A stretch of 36,369 nt of DNA from Pirellulales bacterium (GTDB lineage Bacteria > Planctomycetota > Planctomycetia > Pirellulales > JACPPG01), in NCBI GenBank assembly GCA_035546535.1, contig DASZWQ010000008.1, forward strand, positions 1-36,369, read 5' to 3'. The number at the start of each line of letters is the position of its first letter. Position 1 is the first letter of the stretch. The notes below the pieces were generated by a model. It did no database searches. It was not told the origin of the DNA and worked only from the letters and a program-made list of their open reading frames with translations. Below, piece after piece: positions 1 to 7,713 of the stretch. The position numbers and the translations under genes are program-made.

Positions 1-787
1 ACCCGATGGGAGTGCTGCGGCGCCAGAAACCTAGTTCCTGGTCGATGAACTGCTGCCGAGTCATCACGCGCACGTCGTCGGGTAGCGTGGCCTGCAGCGT
101 CGCGAGCGCTTCGTGCTCGCGCACGCCGGGCTTGAGTTTAAGCAGGCCGACGTCGACGTCGGCGAGCTTGTCGCGCCGCGCGCCGGGAACGGTAAACAGG
201 CGGCGGTACTCGTCGGTGCTGACGATCACGTTGCCGTCGTTAGCGAAATCGGTCCCCAGATCGAACAGGCCGACGACGCGCGTGGCATGGTCGGAAAGCT
301 CGACTCTGTCGCCCACCCGCGGCTCGCCGTAATCCTCTTTCGAGCGACGGTCCATCAACAGCGTGCCGGGGACTTGCAACGCCGCGGCGGCCTCGGCCTC
401 GATGGGCAGCACCGGCGCGCGCGGGTCGAACGCCAGCGCGCGGATCGGATGGCCCTGGCCAGTCTCGGGGTTTTTCCAGATCGATTGCCCCGTTTCGATA
501 TACAGCGGCCAGGCGGTGACGACGTCGGGGCAACCGAGCGCCTGAGCCAGCCGCCGCCGCGTGAAGGTCTCTTTTACAGAGAGCGTGTATCGGGCACTGC
601 TGATCATCACCAGGTCGGCGTCCAGCATGCGGTGCAGCGCCACCGTGCTGTCGAACAGCGCATTGCGGAATCCCAACTGCATGAACATCAGCACCACGGC
701 GAAACCGATGCCGCACACCGCCACCAGCAGCCGCCGCGGCTCGTGCACGAGGTTCTTCCAGGCCAGTGGTATGCGTTGGTTGGGCAT
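1..787 (-). CDS. DevC-like ABC transporter permease (partial, C-terminus off the left edge)
   Basis: Reading leftward from the ATG at 787-785, an open frame of 262 codons reaches the window edge. It begins MPNQRIPLAWKNLVHEPRRL, then a hydrophobic segment (about residues 21-43, with FAVVLMFMQLGF), then a large extracytoplasmic domain. The same layout is seen in the neighbouring permease: xxLAWxNLxHxxRR, one membrane segment, a periplasmic domain with DLxLxS, and a run resembling GTDFANDGNVIVS. This is the MacB/FtsX-like DevC type, the membrane part of ABC exporters that work with a DevB fusion protein. The three C-terminal membrane segments expected for the family would lie outside the window. 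It is the third gene of a minus-strand set, 127 bp behind the previous permease. The ATPase (DevA) is not in the window and probably lies to the left. Substrate unknown. Confidence 0.85.
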   Translation of the reverse strand, partial: MPNQRIPLAWKNLVHEPRRLLVAVCGIGFAVVLMFMQLGFRNALFDSTVALHRMLDADLVMISSARYTLSVKETFTRRRLAQALGCPDVVTAWPLYIETGQSIWKNPETGQGHPIRALAFDPRAPVLPIEAEAAAALQVPGTLLMDRRSKEDYGEPRVGDRVELSDHATRVVGLFDLGTDFANDGNVIVSTDEYRRLFTVPGARRDKLADVDVGLLKLKPGVREHEALATLQATLPDDVRVMTRQQFIDQELGFWRRSTPIG

Positions 788-793
788 TAGTGG

Positions 794-909
794 GCGGTAG
801 TCAGTAGTCAGTAGTCAGTAGTCAGTAGTCAGTAGTCAGTAGTCAGTAGTCAGTAGTCAGTAGTCAGTAGTCAGTAGTCAGTAGTCAGTAGTCAGTAGTC
901 GGTAGTCAG
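794..909. repeat. 7-bp tandem repeat (TCAGTAG)n between two permease genes
   Basis: About sixteen consecutive copies of the heptamer TCAGTAG (CTACTGA on the other strand). The fourteen copies from 801 to 898 are perfect, with one degenerate copy at each end (TCGGTAG at 899-905). Because 7 is not a multiple of 3, TGA and TAG occur repeatedly in all minus-strand frames, so the array cannot be translated through. It fills almost the whole gap between the two devC-like genes. Such heptamer arrays are variable in copy number by slippage; no function can be read from the sequence. Confidence 0.97.
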
Positions 910-914
910 TTTGC

Positions 915-2045
915 TCAGAACAAATCGGCGGGGTCGGCCGAGTGGACTTTGGCCAGTGACGCCATGCCCGAGATCGAGCACATGATGATCGACAGCAGTA
1001 GCACGCCGGCGGCGCGGCCGAGCGTCATTTCAATGGGGATATGCGTCATGTGTTCGGTCACCCGGTAGAGCAACTCGGCCAAGAGGAAGCCGGGAACAAA
1101 GCCCGCCAAAGCTAACATCAAGGCTTGTTCGAGAACGAGGCGCGACAGGTAACGTCGTGGGTAGCCGATCGCCTTCAACGTGGCGTACTCGGCGATGCGG
1201 CTGGAAATGTCGCTCGACAAGACCTGGTAAACGATCGCCGTACCAACCAAGAGCGCGACGAAGACGCCGAAGCCGAAGATCACGCCGACCGAAGTCTTGG
1301 TCATCCAGTGTCGACGCTCGTGGGCACCTAGCTCGTCGCGCGTGAAAACTTGCACGTCGCGGGGCAGCATCGCGCGCAGGGATTGCGCGACGGCATCGGG
1401 CTCTTCGCCCGGCTTGAGCCGCACGAGCCCCAGGCTGATTTCGCTCGGCCGGCGAAACGGCAGCAACCGGCGAAACGTCGAGCGGCTGGCCAACAGCGCC
1501 CCATCGGCGCCAAAGCCCGTTCCGAGCGTGAAATCTCCCACGACTTCGACCCGGTGCCGGCCCACTTCGCTCGAGACGCCCTCGTCGAGTGGGCCGAATT
1601 CGGAGCGGCTCAAGCGGTCCAGCAGCACGGCGTCCGCTTTCTCCAGTCGCTCTTGTTGATCGAGCACCTCAGGCAACGCAAACACGTGGTCGTGCGGATC
1701 GATCGCCATGAGCATGATGCCGCGGCGCTGACCGGTTTCCACGTTGCGCCACAGTTGAAAGCCCACGTCGAGCGCGCCGGTGCCGGCCACTTCGGGCAGC
1801 GAAGCCGCTTGCGCCAGGCGTACGCGCTCGATCGTGCCGGCCTTGGCCAGGTGCAGATATTGAGGCGAAGCGAGCAGCAGATCGAAATCCAAGTGGTCGT
1901 AGATGCGCGTGGCGGTCTGCCGTACCGAGGCCAGAAAGCCCAATTGCAACAGCACCAGCACCACGGCGAACGCCACGCCCGCCACGGCCACGACCGAGCG
2001 GGTTTTCTGGTGCAGCAAGTTCAGCCAGGCGAGTTGCGTTTTCAT
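915..2045 (-). CDS. DevC-like ABC transporter permease
   Basis: 376 residues starting MKTQLAWLNLLHQKTRS, the start that aligns with the second permease. An ATG 42 bp further upstream (2087) is in frame but would add a tail rich in charged and polar residues. A membrane segment (about residues 19-40) is followed by a periplasmic domain of about 220 residues, then three C-terminal segments: SVGVIFGFGVFVALLVGTAI, then a second beginning LVLEQALMLALAGFVPGFLL, then a third beginning AGVLLLSIIMCSISGMASL. The motif ISSRIAEYATLKAIGYPRRY before the second of these is typical of FtsX/MacB permeases (E-x-x-x-L-K-A-x-G). The family forms the membrane channel of DevABC-type exporters, which move lipids or other products toward the outer membrane. 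It follows the fusion-protein gene by about 50 bp and is probably cotranscribed with it. Confidence 0.9.
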   Translation of the reverse strand: MKTQLAWLNLLHQKTRSVVAVAGVAFAVVLVLLQLGFLASVRQTATRIYDHLDFDLLLASPQYLHLAKAGTIERVRLAQAASLPEVAGTGALDVGFQLWRNVETGQRRGIMLMAIDPHDHVFALPEVLDQQERLEKADAVLLDRLSRSEFGPLDEGVSSEVGRHRVEVVGDFTLGTGFGADGALLASRSTFRRLLPFRRPSEISLGLVRLKPGEEPDAVAQSLRAMLPRDVQVFTRDELGAHERRHWMTKTSVGVIFGFGVFVALLVGTAIVYQVLSSDISSRIAEYATLKAIGYPRRYLSRLVLEQALMLALAGFVPGFLLAELLYRVTEHMTHIPIEMTLGRAAGVLLLSIIMCSISGMASLAKVHSADPADLF

Positions 2046-2094
2046 GCGTTCGGCGCCTGGGCTTGTGCTGCGCCTCGATCCGGGCACGAGCGCG

Positions 2095-3264
2095 TCACTG
2101 GTTTTTCGCTTGTTCGTCGGCCGGAGCGGCGCTCTCCGACGATTCGGTGTCGATCAACACGTCGACTTGAAGATCGACCAGGTCACCGGCCTCGCCGCTC
2201 TCATCCAGGCGAATGCGCGCGCGAAGGACGCGGGCGTCGGCCGCGGCGGTGGGATCGAGGCTGACGACCTGGTTCTTGGAAATCGTCTTCCCGACGCTTT
2301 CGACCGTGCCCTGGATCGGCGCCGACAGGGCGTCGCTCGTGACCAGCGCCGACTGGCCGGGATGCACGAGGTACACGTCCGTTTCGTAAATCTCGGCCGT
2401 GGCATACATTTGCGCGGTGTCGCCCAAGCGCAGAATGGGGCGCGGACCGATGGTTTCGCCCACGCGGGCCAGGATTTCGAGGATACGGCCGTCGCGCGGC
2501 GCACGAACGATCGACATTTCCAGCTTTTGCGCCGCGGCCGCCGCTCCTTTCTCGAGCGATTCGAGCTGCGTCGAGCTTTTCACCCGGTCGAGGTTCGCCC
2601 GAGCCGTTTGCAGCTTGGCTTTTCCCTCGCGCTCGTGGGCGGCCCGCGACGCGTCGAGCTTTGCCATTTGCGTGCGCGCGCTGTGCAGCTCGGCGCGGGC
2701 TTGCTTGACGAGGAGCTCCTGATGTTCTTGCTCTTGTGGCGAGACCGCGGCGCCGGCTCCCGCCAGGCGTTCCTGATCGCGCTGGGCAATCGTTAGATTC
2801 GATTCCAGGGCATCGATCTTGGCCGCCAGCGCCGACTTATCCAGATCGGCCACTTGCAGCTCTTCCAGGGCCGCTTCGGCCTCGGCCACCAGTGCTTCGG
2901 CATAAGCCCGTTCGGCCTGGCCGCGCGCTCGGGCCTCGGCCAGTTGGGTCTCGGCCAATTGTTGTTCGCTTTGCCGCAGGGGGTAGCTGCTCAGGTAAGC
3001 GAGCTCCTGGCCGGCCGCGACCTGGTCCCCTTCGGCGACGAGCAACTTGTCCAAACGCTCGCCGGCCATGCCGCTGACTTCGATGATTCCGCCGCGCGGC
3101 TCCAACCGCCCCAGAGCCGCCACACTGGGGCGCGCACGGCGGACCGAGGTCGTAACACTTTCTGTTCGCGCCGCACTCTCACTGTGCTTGCGACAGGAGA
3201 TCAGCCCCGGAGCCGACGCAATGAATGCTACCCACACGAAGAATGCCCAGTCTCGTGTTGTCAT
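2095..3264 (-). CDS. HlyD/DevB-family membrane fusion protein, possible lipoprotein
   Basis: 389 residues. The N-terminus is a hydrophobic stretch ending in LISC (cysteine at about 24), which would fit a lipobox, so the protein may be lipid-anchored rather than a simple inner-membrane anchor. After a biotinyl-lipoyl-like half (GRLEPRGGIIEVSG, then GDQVAAGQELAYL) comes a long Ala/Glu/Gln-rich alpha-helical hairpin (about residues 95-250), then the second half (VRAPRDGRILEILARVGETI) and the beta-barrel region with GTVESVGKTISKN. This order is the DevB branch of the HlyD family, which links DevC permeases to the outer-membrane exit duct. First gene of a minus-strand devB-devC-devC set. The region before it (3265-4122) should contain its promoter, but no convincing -35/-10 pair stands out. 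Confidence 0.9.
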   Translation of the reverse strand: MTTRDWAFFVWVAFIASAPGLISCRKHSESAARTESVTTSVRRARPSVAALGRLEPRGGIIEVSGMAGERLDKLLVAEGDQVAAGQELAYLSSYPLRQSEQQLAETQLAEARARGQAERAYAEALVAEAEAALEELQVADLDKSALAAKIDALESNLTIAQRDQERLAGAGAAVSPQEQEHQELLVKQARAELHSARTQMAKLDASRAAHEREGKAKLQTARANLDRVKSSTQLESLEKGAAAAAQKLEMSIVRAPRDGRILEILARVGETIGPRPILRLGDTAQMYATAEIYETDVYLVHPGQSALVTSDALSAPIQGTVESVGKTISKNQVVSLDPTAAADARVLRARIRLDESGEAGDLVDLQVDVLIDTESSESAAPADEQAKNQ

Positions 3265-4122
3265 CGACGCCCTGTTTCGACTCGGGAAAGTAAAGGGGCA
3301 CCTTCGGCAGAATAGTCAACGTCCGGCATGGCCGCAACGTAACTTCGATGCTTCGTCGATTGCGGGGCGAGTTCGATGTGTTGCGGGGGAAGCGTGCGGT
3401 GGGCGTGGCGTCTCTGCGCAGCAGGCACTGCGCTGCCACATCGTGGATGCGGGCCCGCCGAATTCTGCGCTGACGATTGTCCGCTGGACGTCGATCGCTT
3501 GCGTCTCGTAGCTGCGGATGCGGGCGCACGTGCCGCGCCTCGTGGCCGGACGGCCAGCGTCCTCTCATCTGGATCAACGGTTCGCGAGTTCACGTCGCGT
3601 CGGAGGCGGGCGGCAGCGGGCCCGGCATGCCACGGGCGGAGTGTTTGGTGGGCCGAGAAAATCGGCCCTCGGACCCGGCTCTCACCAAAGCGGTGTCTCC
3701 CTTGCCCTGTGAAGATTCATTGGCTCGGTGAGAGATTCTCTAAGGCATTGATATATAAGGTCTTAAGTCGTGTTTCGTAACGGCCTCTCACCATGTTGGT
3801 GAAGGTTGGTGAGGGGCCATTTCGGGGTCAAAAACGGAGCTAAGTCCTTCCTGCTGGACGAGATCGAAGGCGGTCTTTGCGTGCCCCCATTTCGTGGCAC
3901 GGCGCTTGCCAAGTGTTACGAGCGGCCGTGGCGCCAGCGATCAAGCGGGCTGCTCGCGCTACGGCCCAGGAAGTGTTTGCCGCGCGCGGGGCTGCCCAGC
4001 GTTCGCTTTGGGCTGGCGCGTGCATGCACGCCATGGCAGGGAGGCTCAACGGCGCAATTGATCTGCGCCGAGGGAATTCGTGTCGCCAACTCTCATCCAC
4101 ACGTTCTAGCTACGACAACACG
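3265..4122. other. 858-bp intergenic stretch without a convincing gene
   Basis: Divergent gap between the devB-like gene and the receiver-like gene. The open frames here have no recognisable domains and overlap each other on both strands. It contains an AT-rich patch at about 3730-3775 that differs from the surrounding composition, and a set of CTCTCACC/GGTGAGAG inverted repeats, described separately. Confidence 0.6.
3679..3818. repeat. Inverted-repeat cluster with CTCTCACC core
   Basis: CTCTCACC at 3679-3686 is mirrored by GGTGAGAG at 3727-3734. A second, longer pair is GGCCTCTCACCA at 3782-3793 and TGGTGAGGGGCC at 3807-3818, a 12-bp stem with one G-U pair and a 13-nt loop. Another GGTGAAGG copy lies in that loop. 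The AT-rich patch lies between the two pairs. It could be a small mobile-element remnant or a regulatory structure; no open frame is associated with it. Confidence 0.6.
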
Positions 4123-4620
4123 ATGCAACCTTCCAGGGAATTATCAATCGCGCCAGCGATGGCGCAGCCGCGTGCCGTATTGCGCGACGTGGACTCCGCT
4201 CAATGCCTGATTGTCGCGACCGACGACGCGCGCCGCGACAACCTGGGCTTCGCGGCGCGCGAAGGCGGATGGGATGTCACCTCGTGCGGCGACGTCGGGT
4301 CGGCCGTGACGCATGCCCGGCAGCGGTCGCTGCAAATGGCCATCGTCGATATCAGTGGTTCGGCCTCTGCGGATCGAGCCAGCTTTCGTTTTCTGGTCGA
4401 GCAGTTGGCCTGTACCAGCCGCATGTTGTTGCTGGTGTGCGGGAATCTGGACGACCCTCGCGAAGAAGTGTGGGCGAGACATTTGGGCGTGTGGATGTAT
4501 CTGCCAGGCGCCATCGATGGAACGGAACTTGTCGGTTTGTGTGTTGCCGCGCGCGAGACCGTCGAGCGCTTAGCCGCGGTCAATCGTCAGCAGCGCCCGG
4601 CGCATGACATGAAGTTTTAA
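4123..4620 (+). CDS. Receiver-like (pseudo-receiver) domain protein
   Basis: 165 residues from the ATG at 4123; the frame is open further upstream, but the extension (from 3877) is compositionally poor and has no domain. From residue 27 the pattern is that of a CheY-like fold: CLIVATDDARRDN, a helix, WDVTSCGD, a helix, MAIVDISGS (D76 at the phospho-acceptor position), MLLLVCGNL, then GVWMYLPGA. In true receivers the last strand carries a Lys before Pro; here the residues before Pro128 are Tyr-Leu, so the switch lysine is missing. This suggests a degenerate receiver that senses or binds something without ordinary phosphotransfer. There is no output domain. The stop overlaps the start of the structured leader of the next gene. 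The family was not recognised beyond the fold. Confidence 0.6.
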   Translation: MQPSRELSIAPAMAQPRAVLRDVDSAQCLIVATDDARRDNLGFAAREGGWDVTSCGDVGSAVTHARQRSLQMAIVDISGSASADRASFRFLVEQLACTSRMLLLVCGNLDDPREEVWARHLGVWMYLPGAIDGTELVGLCVAARETVERLAAVNRQQRPAHDMKF

Positions 4621-4758
4621 TGAACTTCCCGAGGCGCGTGACCTCGGGGTTCACAACTTGTGTGAGTGGATTGGACGGTTCGGGCGAGACCCATGCCCGA
4701 ACCCGGCAACTGGGATGGACGGTTCAACTACCGTCCGCAACTAAGAAAGGAACGCAGC
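4621..4758 (+). promoter_or_regulatory. Structured 5' leader with three consecutive hairpins
   Basis: Three stem-loops stand in a row between the previous stop codon and the small-protein start. H1 is 4621-4653 (TGAAC/GTTCA and CCCGAGG/CCTCGGG with a 2-nt bulge). H2 is 4677-4703 (GGTTCGGGC paired with GCCCGAACC, 9 bp perfect). H3 is 4717-4736 (GGACGGT paired with ACCGTCC, 7 bp). The nonamer GGACGGTTC occurs twice, at 4673-4681 and 4717-4725, so ACCGTCC could pair with either copy. Pairing with the first copy would break H2. An AAAGGA ribosome-binding site follows at 4746-4751. This looks like an RNA element with two alternative folds, but it matches no riboswitch class I know. Confidence 0.5.
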
Positions 4759-4941
4759 ATGCCGTCGTACAGCAACCTGTACCAGGACTACAGCGCCGAC
4801 AACGAGTTCGACTACGGCCGTCGTCAGCCGGAGCGCTCGCCGCAACGGACCCGTCGCTCGACGGTGCGTCGCACGAGCACCTCGAAGTCGTCCAGCTTCA
4901 ACGGTCTGCATCGCCGCCGCAACAAGCACTGGAACTGGTAG
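4759..4941 (+). CDS. Small basic protein of 60 residues, unknown function
   Basis: The start is set by a clear AAAGGA eight bases before the ATG. The product begins MPSYSNLYQDYSADNEFDYG and continues with an Arg/Ser/Thr-rich half (RRQPERSPQRTRRSTVRRTS) ending in RRRNKHWNW. There is no signal peptide or membrane segment. The acidic/aromatic start and strongly basic remainder suggest nucleic-acid or ribosome binding, but this is inference. A structured leader precedes the gene and a strong intrinsic terminator follows it, so it is probably an independent, well-expressed transcript. I do not recognise a named family. Confidence 0.7.
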   Translation: MPSYSNLYQDYSADNEFDYGRRQPERSPQRTRRSTVRRTSTSKSSSFNGLHRRRNKHWNW

Positions 4942-5083
4942 AGGGCTGGCGTGCGCTCTCGGTCGGACAGGAACGGATTCGTGACCGCGGAAATGATCTC
5001 CTCGCGTTCACGGCGCACTACCGTCTCCCGTGAAGACTTGCGCACACGCGACGCCTGACTCCTGCGTGGCGAACGATGTACGG

Positions 5084-5140
5084 GGCGATGACGTAGACCG
5101 CGGCCTTGCGGCGTGGTCTACGTCGTCGCCATAGTTTTTT
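5084..5140 (+). terminator. Rho-independent terminator after the small basic protein gene
   Basis: A 16-bp stem (GGCGATGACGTAGACC at 5084-5099 paired with GGTCTACGTCGTCGCC at 5115-5130, one G-U pair) with a GC-rich loop that can itself pair, followed by TTTTTT at 5135-5140. The T-tract is on the plus strand only. It separates this transcript from the converging protease gene. Confidence 0.9.
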
Positions 5141-5181
5141 GCTTTAAGCCGCGGAGCAGGCGCGCCCTTGTCGGTGGCTGC

Positions 5182-7446
5182 TCACTTGGCGCCGCGCTCG
5201 AGAATCGCGCGAAAATCGCGCAGCCGGTCGAGATCGATCTCCGGCGCTTCGTGTTCGAGCAAATAGTCGGCGTCTTGCCTGGCCCCGGCGTGCTCGCCCG
5301 TTTGCCAACGCAGCACGGCCCGCATGAATCGCTCGCGGTGCGATTCAGGAGTGATGGCCAAGAGCGCGTCCAGGTAGCGCAGCACGGCCTGTTCGTCGCC
5401 CTGCCGCTGCGCGACATTGATCAGGTTGTGCAGAATCCTCGCGACGATTGCCCGCTTGGTTATAGCGGCCTTGTGCTCTTCGAGGAGCGGCGTCTTGGTG
5501 GCTTCCAGAACCCGCGCGGCGGCTTCCTCGTCGCTGATCACCTGGCCGCCGTCAAACACGTCGATCAGGCGGCTGTCGCCTTTCTCCGGCGTGAAGCGGA
5601 CGACGAAATGGCCCGGCAATCCCACGCCGTCGACCTTCAGCCCCAGCCGCTTCGCCAGCTCGATGTAGATGACCGACAGCGTGATCGGCAGACCCTGTCG
5701 GTCGTCGAGCACGTCGTTGATGTAGCTGTTGGCGCGCTGATAGTAAAACGTCCGGCTGCCGTGAAAGCCGCTCTCTTCGAAAAAAAACTTGTCGAGCGCC
5801 GCCAGCCGCGCCGCTTCCTCAGCGCCCTCGGGGAGCGTGGCCTTGAGCTCGGCAGCCATCCGCTCGACCAGGCGCCGATAGAACTCCGCGTCCACGTCCT
5901 CGTTATCCAATTGCGCGACACACAGACAGGCCGTTAGTAGATCGGCGCGGTCATCGGGCTGGGCCAAAAGTTTTTCGAGTTCGCCGATCACCTTGGCTTC
6001 GCGCAGCTTGCCGCTGAGCACGCGCAACTGCCGGGCCTGCCGCGTCAGACGCTCGGCCCGTTCCACAAGCGCGGCCGGCAACAGGTCGTCGCCCGCAGTG
6101 AGCTGCTCAGTGAAAGCCAGGTTAGGTACGGCGCCGACCGGTAGCTCGGTCAGCAACTTGTCGACACGGGCGGCAATGTCCGTGCTTGTGGCCGGCCGAG
6201 CAAGCTCTTTGGCAAGCTGAAAATTCTTGAACTCGGCGTGCGTGTCGCGGAATTTGGCCAACCCCACCTGGCCAGCGAGCGGCTGCGGCAAGGGCCAGGT
6301 AACGACGACCTGATCGTTCACCGAGCAGACGATTCGCGCCGCCTCGACGCGGACGTGCAGTTTGTTGAACTCGCCAGGCCGGTAGTGGGCGGACGTTTGC
6401 TGCGAGAGGATGGTCCAATTCACCAGGTCGGGCCCGTCGAAGCGCGTCAGTCGCAATCCGCCGCCGCTGGGATAAAAGCCGTAATGCTTGTCTTGGCCGT
6501 CGGCCGCGAAGACCAGTCCCGCGGCGCCCGCCTCGTCGTCCAAACGGACATTCACGCTCACTTCATAGGGCAGCTGCGGAGGCGATTCGCGCCACAGGCA
6601 GAGTGCTCGCCCGCCAAAACCGTCCCCCTCGCCGTCGACCAGGATGCGCCCGCCGCGTGTTCGCCAATTGGCCCCCATCACGACCTGCCACTGATCGGGA
6701 TCGAGCGCGCCTTGCTTCAACCATTGCGCGATGGGCACCGGATTAGGTTTGGCGACGAGCGGCTTCAGATCATTGATGGCCACGGCAAAGCCAAGGTTCG
6801 ACGTCACCGTCGATTTCAGCGTCAAGATGCCCTCGACGCGTCCCTGCATGTCAAGCAATGGTCCGCCGCTGTTTCCCGGCTCGATGGGGATGGCGAGTTG
6901 GATCATCGAGCGGCCGTCGATTTCGCGCATTCCCGAGACGACCCCCGAAACGACGCTGTGCCGCAGCCCTTGGGGATTGCCGAGCGCGACAACGGCTTGC
7001 CCTGCGCGCAACTGCTCGGAATCACCCAGCGGCAATGGTTGCAGCCCGCGCGCGTCGATACGGAGTATCGCCAGATCGAGGTGACGATCGAAGGCGTGTA
7101 TCGCCGTCACATCGTAGCGCTTACCGCTGGCGAGCTGCACTTCGATCGGGCGGTTCGCGCCGATCACGTGCATGTTGGTGGCGATCAGCCCGTCGGCCGA
7201 GATGACGAAGCCGCTTCCGAGCCCTCGCGGCCGACCATCGCCGCCGCGGACCGAGATCACGGCCAGCGAGGGCCGCGCCCGCTGATAGACTTCCTCGACG
7301 TTGAGGGAGTCTTTTTCGGGTAACGCGTTCTCGGCCTTCGACGCGGCGGGCGACTGTGGGTCGTCATCATCGCCGCGCGCCGCGCTCACGCCCAATCCCA
7401 TGACGACAGCGAGACAACAGGCCCAGGCGCGTGCAGCAGGGATCAT
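5182..7446 (-). CDS. Exported trypsin-like protease fused to a LamG-like domain and a SirB1/TPR domain
   Basis: 754 residues from the ATG at 7446, which begins a signal peptide (MIPAARAWACC..., about 1-25) and has GAAGAGG upstream. The frame stays open to 8421 but codes nothing recognisable there. Residues 45-235 form an S1/HtrA-type protease: TNMHVIG (H93), HLDLAIL (D124), GNSGGP (S193). There is no PDZ domain after it. Residues about 250-412 look like a LamG or 3-keto-disaccharide-hydrolase-type sandwich (ANWRTRGGRILVDGEG, YEVSVNVRL, FNKLHVRVEAARI, GLAKFRDTHAEFKNF). Residues about 480-754 are a SirB1 (transglutaminase-like core 2) plus TPR region: FFFEESGFHG, DDRQGLPITLSVIYIELAKR, GLPGHFVVR, then RYLDALLAITPESHRERFMRA. 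I infer a periplasmic protein that cleaves or scaffolds a cell-surface substrate. Confidence 0.9.
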   Translation of the reverse strand: MIPAARAWACCLAVVMGLGVSAARGDDDDPQSPAASKAENALPEKDSLNVEEVYQRARPSLAVISVRGGDGRPRGLGSGFVISADGLIATNMHVIGANRPIEVQLASGKRYDVTAIHAFDRHLDLAILRIDARGLQPLPLGDSEQLRAGQAVVALGNPQGLRHSVVSGVVSGMREIDGRSMIQLAIPIEPGNSGGPLLDMQGRVEGILTLKSTVTSNLGFAVAINDLKPLVAKPNPVPIAQWLKQGALDPDQWQVVMGANWRTRGGRILVDGEGDGFGGRALCLWRESPPQLPYEVSVNVRLDDEAGAAGLVFAADGQDKHYGFYPSGGGLRLTRFDGPDLVNWTILSQQTSAHYRPGEFNKLHVRVEAARIVCSVNDQVVVTWPLPQPLAGQVGLAKFRDTHAEFKNFQLAKELARPATSTDIAARVDKLLTELPVGAVPNLAFTEQLTAGDDLLPAALVERAERLTRQARQLRVLSGKLREAKVIGELEKLLAQPDDRADLLTACLCVAQLDNEDVDAEFYRRLVERMAAELKATLPEGAEEAARLAALDKFFFEESGFHGSRTFYYQRANSYINDVLDDRQGLPITLSVIYIELAKRLGLKVDGVGLPGHFVVRFTPEKGDSRLIDVFDGGQVISDEEAAARVLEATKTPLLEEHKAAITKRAIVARILHNLINVAQRQGDEQAVLRYLDALLAITPESHRERFMRAVLRWQTGEHAGARQDADYLLEHEAPEIDLDRLRDFRAILERGAK

Positions 7447-7713
7447 GGAAAGCCTCTTCTCGTAATTCGTGCGGCGCGTCTGAATAACTTGCCGAGCCGT
7501 CAAGGTAACGTTCGGGCCGTTTGACACTCCTGGCGCGCGTCTCCATGATAAGAGTCCACCAGGCCGGAGGCAAAACGCCCGCTTCTGCTGCAAAAGTATT
7601 TCCGTAGCCGGGGTCTGCGACCCCTGGTCTGGAAAAGCGCGAGAGATCCCGGCCGCGCAGAGGCCGGCCACAGAAAGGCAAGGCACGTCGCGTCGTGCCC
7701 CACGCGTTCCCTT
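7447..7713. other. Divergent intergenic region with short palindromes
   Basis: 267 bp between the protease and amidase starts; both promoters should lie here, but none is clear. It holds GGGGTC-TGC-GACCCC at 7610-7624 (6-bp stem, 3-nt loop), and further on CCGGCC and GGCCGG blocks around 7649-7671. These resemble the short palindromes often scattered between genes in planctomycete genomes. Confidence 0.5.

Noticed and set aside
794..909. CRISPR array
   Set aside because: The 7-bp units have no spacers; it is a simple tandem repeat.
1350..2264. Long plus-strand frame across the devC/devB genes (304 codons)
   Set aside because: It is antisense to two well-supported genes, without domains; a by-product of high GC.
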